Source: Chloroflexota bacterium
GTDB lineage: Bacteria; Chloroflexota; Anaerolineae; Anaerolineales; Villigracilaceae
NCBI GenBank assembly: GCA_016235445.1
Contig: JACRLB010000039.1
Location: 1 to 64,000 of the forward strand
Direction of reading: 5' to 3'
DNA: 64,000 nucleotides
In this document: in pieces, positions 53,251 through 60,849 of the stretch
Layout: every line of letters starts with the position of its first letter
How positions within the stretch are numbered: position 1 is the stretch's first letter
Made by a program: the position numbers and the translations under genes
The notes under the pieces: model-generated
What the model was told of the DNA's origin: nothing
Databases searched by the model: none
The model's input: the letters and a program-made list of their open reading frames with translations, nothing else

Positions 53251-53347
53251 CGTCATTGCGAGGGCGGTGTTTTTCTGCCCGAAGCAATCTCAGACTGTGT
53301 CTGAGATTGCTTCGCCGCCAAAAGCAAGTGCGCGGCTCGCAATGACG
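53251..53347. repeat. Dispersed CGTCATTGCGAG-type repeat, copy 2 (complete)
   Basis: CGTCATTGCGAG (53251-53262) pairs with CTCGCAATGACG (53336-53347). An inner 15-bp pair, GAAGCAATCTCAGAC (53281-53295) with GTCTGAGATTGCTTC (53299-53313), forms a strong hairpin. It follows pepF by 12 bp and may end its transcript. Copy 1 is at 3109-3160. Confidence 0.85.
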
Positions 53348-53387
53348 AAAAATCGTAAATCCAAAATCCAAAATCGGAAATCACTAA

Positions 53388-54743
53388 ATGCCACAAACAC
53401 AAATTTCATGTCCACGATGCAGGCAAATGATTCCTGCCAACGTCGAGCAATTATTCGACGTGACCGCCGACCCCGCATCCAAGCAGCGCCTGATGAGCGG
53501 ACAATCCAACTATGCCCGCTGTCCTCATTGCGGATACGAAGGCCGCCTCGCGACTCCCATTGTCTATCACGATAATGACAAGGAATTGCTGTTGACCTTC
53601 TTCCCGCCTGAGTTGGGGTTGCCGTTGAATGAACAGGAAAAGATGATCGGCCCGCTGATCAAGCAGATCGTGGATCGCCTGCCCTCCGAGAAACGCAGGG
53701 GATATTTGTTCAGTCCGCAAGCCAACCTTACTTACGAGTCTATGATGGAAACCATTTTAGGCAAGGACGGCATCACGCCTGAAATGATCAAGGGACAGCA
53801 GGAACGTGTCCAGTTCATGGAGAAGTTGATGCAGGTCACTTCGAAGGATGTGCGCCTGGAGTTGATCAAGCAGAATGAAAGAATCATCGACGAGCAATTC
53901 TTTGCGCTGTTCAGCCGCATCGCGCAGAACGCCATGCAAAGCGGACAGGAACCCATCGCGCGTGCCATGATCGAAATCCAAACCATGTTGTTGGAAGAGA
54001 CCGCGTATGGCCGTCAGCTGAAGGAATCTGTCGGGGAAATGGAAGCAGCCCAAAAGGTATTGCAAGAGGCGGGGCAATCCCTCACCCGCGAAAAACTGCT
54101 GGACTTCGTCCTCGAAGCCAAATCCGATGCGCGCATTCGGGCGTACGTCAGCATGGCGCGCGGAGGCATGGATTATGTCTTCTTCCAGAATTTGACGGAG
54201 AAGATCGAGAAGGCGCCCGCCGAGGAAAAAGCCAGGCTGGAAGGTATCCGCGAGAAGCTGTTGTTTTTCACCAATGAAATGGACAAGCAGATGGAAGCGC
54301 GTTTCAAGCAGGCGCAAAAATTTGTGGAAACCCTGCTCGAGCAGGAGGATATCGAGAAAGCCACGCAGGAAAACCTGGAAGGCTTCACGCAGGATGCGGC
54401 GGAAGTGGTCAATCAGTTACTGCGGCAGGCTTCTGAAAAGAATGATTACACCCGCATGGGTAAACTGCAAAAGATGGTGCAGGTTCTGCAATCTGCCAGC
54501 GCGCCGCCGCCCGAAGTGGCTTTCATCGAGCAGTTGCTCCAGGCTCCAGACGAAGCGGGCATGGAACAGATGCTCAGCGAAAACGATGCGATAGTCAACC
54601 AGCAATTTGTGGATGCGTTGAGCGGATTGATTGCCCAAATGGAGTCGCAATCCGATAACCCCGAAGCCAAAGACATGGCCGAAAAACTTACTGTGATTTA
54701 CAGAGTGGCATTGAAACGGGTGATGAAGAATAATATGGAATAG
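53388..54743 (+). CDS. CpXC domain protein
   Basis: A 451-residue protein with an N-terminal CpXC zinc-binding domain: C8-x2-C11 (CPRC) and C45-x2-C48 (CPHC). The remainder is long, helical, Glu/Gln-rich sequence with likely coiled coil (about 115-450) and no enzyme motif. It is soluble. CpXC proteins are known as a domain of unknown function, and this one has an unusually long helical extension. It is a single gene ended by a strong terminator. Confidence 0.8.
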   Translation: MPQTQISCPRCRQMIPANVEQLFDVTADPASKQRLMSGQSNYARCPHCGYEGRLATPIVYHDNDKELLLTFFPPELGLPLNEQEKMIGPLIKQIVDRLPSEKRRGYLFSPQANLTYESMMETILGKDGITPEMIKGQQERVQFMEKLMQVTSKDVRLELIKQNERIIDEQFFALFSRIAQNAMQSGQEPIARAMIEIQTMLLEETAYGRQLKESVGEMEAAQKVLQEAGQSLTREKLLDFVLEAKSDARIRAYVSMARGGMDYVFFQNLTEKIEKAPAEEKARLEGIREKLLFFTNEMDKQMEARFKQAQKFVETLLEQEDIEKATQENLEGFTQDAAEVVNQLLRQASEKNDYTRMGKLQKMVQVLQSASAPPPEVAFIEQLLQAPDEAGMEQMLSENDAIVNQQFVDALSGLIAQMESQSDNPEAKDMAEKLTVIYRVALKRVMKNNME

Positions 54744-54771
54744 AGAAATATGACGGCCTTGCCGTTATATC

Positions 54772-54810
54772 AACAAACAGGCCTGCCAAAATTTGGCAGG
54801 CCTGTTTGTT
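54772..54810. terminator. Strong hairpin terminator
   Basis: A 19-bp arm (54772-54790) pairs perfectly with 54792-54810, ending in TGTTTGTTTTG. It terminates the CpXC gene and may serve the convergent secreted-protein gene. Confidence 0.85.
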
Positions 54811-54849
54811 TTGTAACACGTACAGTATGAATTAAGGGGGGACGCAATC

Positions 54850-56820
54850 CTATGGCAAGTGATATTCAATAATCAACTGTGGTCGATCCGCTGCCGTGGC
54901 GGCGTTGCCGCTGTATATCTTAAGGTAGTCTGCGCCGAGGTCGTTGTTGTCGTCAGTGGCGAAGCGTAGGCGGAATTGGGTAACGCCGGTCAGGTTGACA
55001 TACTGGAAGTTGGCAGAAGCAAATGAATTGCTGTACCAATTGTCCACGGCGTTGTTGATGTAGCTAAGCACCGCATTCAAGCTAGCGCCCGCTTTGAAAT
55101 CGTTGAGTTGCAGGCTGGAGCTACTATTGAAGGGCCCTTTGCGAACGTCCGCGAGCAAATTTCCGTGGGTGTTAAAAGGCAGGCTGCCAATCGTTCCTGC
55201 ATACTTGAATTTAAGGGTAGCGGCGGTGATAACAGCAGTATCCGGCAAAGATGAAGTATCGAAGGAAAGGATGGAGCGGTACTGGTAATTGGAGGCGTTA
55301 TCACCAATGACAAGAATAGAGTTTGCGCCGTTCATTGTACCGCCGGTACTGGTCGTTTCACCGGATTCCAATATCCAGCCATCTTCTGAGGCGGCTGATG
55401 TAAATGTAACCGGCCTGGTAATCGTATAAACCTCCCCTGTGGTGAAATTGCCGTTCCCCGCGCCTGGGCCGCCAAGAGGATTCGATGCGCTATTTTGAAT
55501 TGTGTCGTTGTCAATCAGATTGAGGCGAATGGTGCCATTGCCATTACCCGTAGTGACTGTGACAGTAAAGACACCGGTCGAACCCAGAATACTGCTGACA
55601 GAGGCGCCAGAGACGCCTGTTGTAGTCAGGGTAAAATCACTGAGATCCACGCCTGTGACAGACTGATTGAATAAAACTGTATATTCCACTGTGGCGGCGT
55701 TGGTGGTTGAACTACTTGGGTTGCCGCGGACAATACTAGCCACAACTGGATAGTTCTGAACAGTAAAAGACGACCAGGCACCGCTATTTGCATAGACCCC
55801 GAGGTCCCTCACACGTACCTGCCAATAGTAATTGTGGCCTGTCAAAACTGGGAAATCGCCGGGGCCGCCGGAATAAAGGGAATCCCTTGTGATCCAGTTA
55901 TTGCTTTCACAGAGTGAATTATTCGTTTCGTCAATGCAATATTGATATTTATCGGTGGGTGCTATTTGAGCGTCGCTCCATTGCAACAACATATATGTTG
56001 TGGCAGGAGGGTTTATCGTCGCCCCATTGGACGGGGAGGTTTTATTAAAGCTGACGGTTGAAATGGTAAATGACCACCAGGTGCCGCCATTTGCATATGT
56101 ACCCGCATCTCTGGTTTTGACCTGCCAATAGTAAGTATGCCCTGGTACAATCGCGAAATCACTAGGGCCGCCAGAGTAAAGTGAGTTTCTTGTCAGCCAT
56201 GTAGTATCACAACTATTGTTGTTTATTTCGTCAATACAATATTGATATCTATCCGTAGTCGGAATTTGAGCGTCAGTCCATCGAAGCAACTGATAGGTTG
56301 TGGCAGGCATGGCAATGGTCGCCCCATTGGATGGAGTGGTTTTATTAAAAGCAACAATAGTAGGCGCTGTTAGGCCGCGAGTTAAATTACTCCCAAACCA
56401 TACATTCACGCAATAGCCTGTCCCATCTGTCGAACATTGCGTCATCTCTACCGTTAGATACGAATCCGGCCCATTGGCATAGACCAGTTCAACATCCACG
56501 CCTCCCACAAATAACCACCCAAGAGACTCCAAATTTTCGGAGGAATAATACTCAAACAGGGGTGTAGGATTCTTGTCCGGGAAACTTGCAACAGCCTCAA
56601 ACGCCTCCCCGCTTACCCCCAGGGATTGTCCCTGCACTTGCAGGTCTTTTTGAACAACCCCCAGGCTTTTCCAATCCAAACCAGAAAACAGGGGTGGCGT
56701 AAGTTCCCCGCCCACAGCCTGCATTGGAGATTGCGCGAAAACGCTGCCCTGGCTGGAAAAGCCCAAAGCGGCCACAAGAATCAAATTGAATAGGTGAAAT
56801 AAGTATTTTTTTGTCAACAT
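54850..56820 (-). CDS. Secreted multi-domain protein with FnIII-like repeats and DNRLRE-type domain
   Basis: A 656-residue exported protein with a signal peptide (1-29, ending SVFA). Two similar repeats (about 155-250 and 258-350) share YQYCIDE..NN..C and SLYSGGP.DF....GH.YYWQV motifs, typical of FnIII-like folds with a cysteine pair. A Calx-beta or Ig-like segment (about 355-470) follows, then a C-terminal domain of the DNRLRE/CBM96 kind (about 475-655). There is no anchor or enzyme motif. It probably binds polysaccharide or forms extracellular structure. Confidence 0.75.
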   Translation of the reverse strand: MLTKKYLFHLFNLILVAALGFSSQGSVFAQSPMQAVGGELTPPLFSGLDWKSLGVVQKDLQVQGQSLGVSGEAFEAVASFPDKNPTPLFEYYSSENLESLGWLFVGGVDVELVYANGPDSYLTVEMTQCSTDGTGYCVNVWFGSNLTRGLTAPTIVAFNKTTPSNGATIAMPATTYQLLRWTDAQIPTTDRYQYCIDEINNNSCDTTWLTRNSLYSGGPSDFAIVPGHTYYWQVKTRDAGTYANGGTWWSFTISTVSFNKTSPSNGATINPPATTYMLLQWSDAQIAPTDKYQYCIDETNNSLCESNNWITRDSLYSGGPGDFPVLTGHNYYWQVRVRDLGVYANSGAWSSFTVQNYPVVASIVRGNPSSSTTNAATVEYTVLFNQSVTGVDLSDFTLTTTGVSGASVSSILGSTGVFTVTVTTGNGNGTIRLNLIDNDTIQNSASNPLGGPGAGNGNFTTGEVYTITRPVTFTSAASEDGWILESGETTSTGGTMNGANSILVIGDNASNYQYRSILSFDTSSLPDTAVITAATLKFKYAGTIGSLPFNTHGNLLADVRKGPFNSSSSLQLNDFKAGASLNAVLSYINNAVDNWYSNSFASANFQYVNLTGVTQFRLRFATDDNNDLGADYLKIYSGNAATAADRPQLIIEYHLP

Positions 56821-57045
56821 ATTTTTAGTCCTTTCTTCTTCATAATAGTATCACAGCCTGTAAAATCTTCAAGCCGCCCCAAAAGCAATTTTTCTAATTC
56901 TTAGACAGGAATAATCCTGGCTTCCTCCGTTCAGCAGACGCAAAGCTCAACAAAAAGTTCCTTGCAATACAGCCGCGCCGCCATCTGGAGCTTAGCAGAA
57001 GCATCTGGAAGTAGTATCTGGTGAAAAGGATATTAGGTGAGCCTA

Positions 57046-57075
57046 CAAAAAAGGCCGTCAACAAAGTGACGGCCT
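57046..57075 (-). terminator. Terminator after proline dehydrogenase gene
   Basis: On the minus strand the stem AGGCCGTCA/TGACGGCCT (57052-57060 with 57067-57075) is followed by TTTTTT (57046-57051). It lies about 30 bp beyond the stop. Confidence 0.8.
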
Positions 57076-57107
57076 ACACATTACTAAATTTGAAACAAGC
57101 CTTCGTT

Positions 57108-58067
57108 TTATCCCCTGAAGAAATTTGAGACAAAGAACCAGATATTCGCTGGCCTCTCCGCGAGGCGCCGCATAAAGTAGGGGTACCAGTGCGTGCCGAA
57201 AGGAACGTAGACCCGCACAGGGTAGCCTTCCTTCGCCAGTGATTCCTGCAAATCCCTGCGAATGCCGTAAAGCATTTGAAATTCCAGGCCATTTTTGGGC
57301 AGGCCGGCTCTGTCTGCATAGGATTTTGCAAAAGCGATGCGTTTTTCATCGTGAGATGCAATCGCAGGGATGGGAGGCACGCGTCCATCATTTGATAATT
57401 TTGTGCCATTTGCAAGCGATGTATCGATCAAAATCTTTGAAAGCAGGTCGTAATTCGCGTCCACGTCCGCTTTTTTGGGGAAGGCTTTATCAGGCGGTTC
57501 CTTGTACGCACCTTTCACCAAACGAATGGGAACGCCATCCTGCGCCATGCGGCGAGTATCTGCTTCGGCGCGATATAAATAGGATTGCACAGCCATACCA
57601 ACATTGCTGTATCCTTTTTCTCGCATGGCATAGTACATGTTGATGGTCTTGTCAGTGTATGGGGTATCTTCGATGTCGATGCGGATGAACGTATTGTTCT
57701 GCTTTGCTCGCGCAAGGATGCGTTCCAGGTTTTGGGCGCACAGGCTTTCATCCAGCCCGAGGCCGATCTGAGTCAGCTTGATGGAAACGTTGCCCCTCGC
57801 AACAGAATCAGCTCCCAGCGCGTCGAGAGTCGCGAAGATGTCGTCTGTGGCTTGCTGTGCTTCTTCAGGAGTATTCGTATGTTCGCCAAGGTGATCGAGA
57901 GTCACATTGATCCCCTTTGCATTTAATTCACGGACAACGCGCATGGCGTCTTCGAGTTTGGTGCCCGCCACAAAACGGGATGCCGTGCGCCACGCAATTC
58001 TCCAACTGGTTACAAGTTTTTGCGCCCATGCGGCTTTGGAAAGGTAAATGAGAAAAGAGCGTAACAT
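57108..58067 (-). CDS. Proline dehydrogenase
   Basis: A 319-residue FAD enzyme of the monofunctional bacterial type that oxidises proline to pyrroline-5-carboxylate. Key segments: NVTLDHLGE, SIKLTQIGL, IDIEDTPYTD, VRLVKGAYKEP-like RLVKGAYKEP, AIASHDE and the C-terminal FGTHWYPYFMRRLAERPAN substrate helix. The start at 58067 follows AAAGGAT at 7 nt; upstream in-frame codons are open but have no site. No P5C dehydrogenase gene is adjacent. It is divergent from the beta-lactamase-like gene. Confidence 0.93.
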   Translation of the reverse strand: MLRSFLIYLSKAAWAQKLVTSWRIAWRTASRFVAGTKLEDAMRVVRELNAKGINVTLDHLGEHTNTPEEAQQATDDIFATLDALGADSVARGNVSIKLTQIGLGLDESLCAQNLERILARAKQNNTFIRIDIEDTPYTDKTINMYYAMREKGYSNVGMAVQSYLYRAEADTRRMAQDGVPIRLVKGAYKEPPDKAFPKKADVDANYDLLSKILIDTSLANGTKLSNDGRVPPIPAIASHDEKRIAFAKSYADRAGLPKNGLEFQMLYGIRRDLQESLAKEGYPVRVYVPFGTHWYPYFMRRLAERPANIWFFVSNFFRG

Positions 58068-58182
58068 ATCCATCCTTTGAGGAGAGATGTGCCAGCGAAC
58101 CGGCAAAGCTATTCTAGCACAGGCACCCTGTTTTGGTGTGTTATACTTTTTACGTGATTTTCATCATAATTTCGGAGGCCGA

Positions 58183-59673
58183 GTGAGAAACCGTAATACC
58201 AACACCATCCTTCGGGGTGTATCCATTTTATTCCTGACCGTTGCGCTCGTACTGACAATTCTTTCCCTCATCAACTACAGTCGTCAAAGAAATAACTACC
58301 CCGCCAGCATGACCATTGCCGGCATTCCCGTTGGCGGTTTGTCGCCTGCCGAGGCGTCGCAAAGACTGCTTGAAGTGTACACATCTCCCATCGAAGCACA
58401 GTATGGCGATGCGATCATCCACATCGACCCGGGCACCGTCGGTTTTGAAATTGACGTGGAAACCATGCTTGCCGCCGCCGACCTCAGCCGTACAGGCGGC
58501 CCCTTCTGGGGTGGGTTTTGGGATTCAATTTGGAATCGCACACCACCCGAGACTCAAATTCTATTAAGTTCTTCGATCTCTGAGGAACGCTTGCGCGAAT
58601 ATCTGCAAACCGAGATTGCACTACGCTATGACCAGCCCCCCGCCCCCGCACAACCCGTTCCAGGCGGGACCTCGTTCCTGCCCGGCGCACCCGGGCAGAC
58701 TCTCGACCTTGACCGCGCCGTTCTGCTGATTACGGATGCTCTGAGATCCCCAACGAACCGCACCATCGCGCTTTCGTTTACCCGCAGTTCCGCCTCGAGG
58801 CCAACAATTGAAAATCTTGAAATCCTGCTCAAGCAAATCGTCACCGTTTCAGATTTCGACGGGCTGATCGGTTTTTACATGCGAAACCTGCAAAGCGGAC
58901 AGGAAATCCACTTTGTGATGGACAACAAACAGGAAATTTCAGCCGAGCCTGATATTGCCTTCACGGCATCCAGCACCATCAAAGTACCCATCGTAGCTTC
59001 CTATCTCATCAACCGTGGAAGCAATCTTGACGCCGCCACAACAGACGCCATCTCTCGCGTTTTAGCAAAGTCAGACAATTCGGCCACCGACCAGGTTCTC
59101 GAGCGCATCGACTCGAACAACGGCCCCGTCATCGTCACACAAAACATGGAATCGCTGGGGTTGAACAGCACCTTCCTCGGTGGTATGTTCTTCCTCGGCG
59201 CGCCAAACCTATTGCCCGGGCGGCTGACCCCCGGCAACCAAAGGGCTGATGTCTTTACTGACCCAGACCCCTATTCACAGACCACTCCTTCCGAAATGGG
59301 AACCCTGCTGGCGGATATCTATCAATGCGCCCAAAACGGAGGCGGCGCCCTGGTTGCCGCCTTCCCGGACAAGGTCAACCCCGCCACCTGTCAATTGCTG
59401 ATTGATTTCATGGCACAGGACAAACTTGGCTCCCTCATCCAGGGCGGCGTCCCGGATGGAACCCTCGTGCCGCACAAACATGGCTATGTACTTTCCAGGG
59501 ACGGCGTCATGCACGACACGAGCGACGTTGGAATAGTGTATTCCCCCGGCGGAAATTTTGTGCTGTCGGTTTACACTTTTCATCCCGTGCAAAACATTTG
59601 GGATAACACCAATCCACTGTTCGTAAACCTGACCCAGGCCGTGTACAACTACTTCAACATTACAACTCAATAA
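58183..59673 (+). CDS. Membrane-anchored class A beta-lactamase-like protein
   Basis: A 496-residue protein with a signal anchor (about 12-31), a YoaR/VanW-type peptidoglycan-binding-like region (about 40-200), and a serine hydrolase domain of the class A beta-lactamase fold. SxxK is S264-T-I-K267, SDN is 297-299, and KTG is replaced by KHG (in PHKHGYV). It may be a peptidase acting on the cell envelope or a beta-lactamase; the KHG change favours a divergent function. The start is GTG at 58183 with GGAGG at 5 nt. TATACT with an upstream TG lies at 58142-58147. Confidence 0.82.
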   Translation: MRNRNTNTILRGVSILFLTVALVLTILSLINYSRQRNNYPASMTIAGIPVGGLSPAEASQRLLEVYTSPIEAQYGDAIIHIDPGTVGFEIDVETMLAAADLSRTGGPFWGGFWDSIWNRTPPETQILLSSSISEERLREYLQTEIALRYDQPPAPAQPVPGGTSFLPGAPGQTLDLDRAVLLITDALRSPTNRTIALSFTRSSASRPTIENLEILLKQIVTVSDFDGLIGFYMRNLQSGQEIHFVMDNKQEISAEPDIAFTASSTIKVPIVASYLINRGSNLDAATTDAISRVLAKSDNSATDQVLERIDSNNGPVIVTQNMESLGLNSTFLGGMFFLGAPNLLPGRLTPGNQRADVFTDPDPYSQTTPSEMGTLLADIYQCAQNGGGALVAAFPDKVNPATCQLLIDFMAQDKLGSLIQGGVPDGTLVPHKHGYVLSRDGVMHDTSDVGIVYSPGGNFVLSVYTFHPVQNIWDNTNPLFVNLTQAVYNYFNITTQ

Positions 59674-59713
59674 TCACCAGACCCGTCTTCACGCCTGTGA
59701 CTCTGGTGATTAC

Positions 59714-59939
59714 TTTGACAATGTCACATTAAGACTGAAACCAAAGTACAAAACCACAAAGGCACGACACTTGCGCCGTGCGGCTTAAGCCGTACCAGTG
59801 CAGGTGAGTGTCACGAAGGAAACCTTCGTTTTTAGCCTTTTGCTCTCCTCACCTGCACTGCAACAAACGCAGTGCGGCGCAAGTGTTGTGCCCCTTTGTG
59901 GACTTTGTGGTAAAGGTTTTGAAATGTGACATTGTCAAA
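59714..59939. repeat. Large nested palindrome, part 1
   Basis: TTTGACAATGTCACATT (59714-59730) is the exact complement of 59923-59939. Inner pairs include CCACAAAGG/CCTTTGTGG, ACACTTGCGCC/GGCGCAAGTGT and AGTGCAGGTGAG/CTCACCTGCACT. It lies in the gene-free stretch 59674-60138. Confidence 0.85.
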
Positions 59940-59941
59940 AA

Positions 59942-60028
59942 TTTATCCTACGGACACGATGTCGCTACTTCACACGAATTTATAAAACCAATTCGCGAAA
60001 ATTCGTGACATCGTGTCCGTAGGATAAA
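59942..60028. repeat. Large palindrome, part 2
   Basis: A 22-bp arm (59942-59963, TTTATCCTACGGACACGATG and on) is the exact complement of 60007-60028. Only two bases separate it from part 1. The inside holds AATTCGCGAAAATTCGTG, related to the repeat at 30988-31051. Confidence 0.85.
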
Positions 60029-60125
60029 TTCGCGGCTGAGATTTTTTTTCATAAAACTGGCAAGCGCAAAAGATGTGGGTAATCACCAGTGTGGCTGAAA
60101 ACGGGTCTTTTTTTCACACATCGTA

Positions 60126-60131
60126 TATAAT
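60126..60131 (+). promoter_or_regulatory. -10 box for the zinc-ribbon gene, probably leaderless
   Basis: TATAAT ends 7 nt before the ATG at 60139; there is no Shine-Dalgarno. It has the same spacing as at the glucokinase gene. Confidence 0.5.
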
Positions 60132-60138
60132 TCAACGT

Positions 60139-60840
60139 ATGAGCGCTTCACTGGGACTTTTCCGCCTTCAGCAAGTTGACCGTCAAATAGACCGCGCCCG
60201 CACCCAACTCGAAACAATCCGAAAAACACTCGAAAACGATCTGGAATTAAAAGAAGCCCTGCACCGCGTAGAGACCACTCAAACCGAAAATCACCGCGCC
60301 AGCCATGAAATGAAATATGCAGAATCGGAAGTGGACGCGCAAAAGATAAAGATCGAACACGCCGAATCCAGTTTATACGGCGGCAACGTAAAGAACCCAA
60401 AAGAACTTCAAGACCTGCAAAAAGATATAGCTTCGCTGAAAAAGCATCTGGTCACATTGGAAGAGGGCCAGCTCGAAGCCATGTTCAAGGCAGAGACCGC
60501 CGAAAACGAATTGCAAAATGCCAAGAACGAACTTGAAAAAATACAAGCGCGTCTGGGAAGCGAACACGGAAAGTTGATCGAGGAACAATCCGCGCTTTTT
60601 AAACAACTCGAAAGACTGACAGAGGAACGCGAAGCGGCTCTTGCCCCAATCGAAAGCGGTCAACTGCAAATCTACGAAGGACTGCGCCAGCAAAAGCGGG
60701 GCGTGGCAGTGGCAGAGATCATCGATAACGCCTGCACATCCTGCGGAACAACCGTGAACGCCTCTTTTCAACAAAACGCGCGTTCACAAAAACAACTGAT
60801 TAATTGCCCATCCTGCGGACGCATCCTCTTCGCAAACTAA
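60139..60840 (+). CDS. Coiled-coil protein with C4-type zinc ribbon (CT398-like)
   Basis: A 233-residue protein: long charged coiled coil (about 10-180) ending in a zinc ribbon with CTSCG and CPSCG (CxxC pairs about 26 residues apart). This is the C4-type zinc-ribbon family related to chlamydial CT398, whose role is not settled; links to sigma54 and export have been proposed for CT398. The NACHT-HEAT gene starts 9 bp after its stop, so the two are co-expressed. Confidence 0.88.
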   Translation: MSASLGLFRLQQVDRQIDRARTQLETIRKTLENDLELKEALHRVETTQTENHRASHEMKYAESEVDAQKIKIEHAESSLYGGNVKNPKELQDLQKDIASLKKHLVTLEEGQLEAMFKAETAENELQNAKNELEKIQARLGSEHGKLIEEQSALFKQLERLTEEREAALAPIESGQLQIYEGLRQQKRGVAVAEIIDNACTSCGTTVNASFQQNARSQKQLINCPSCGRILFAN

Positions 60841-60849
60841 ACAATAACC

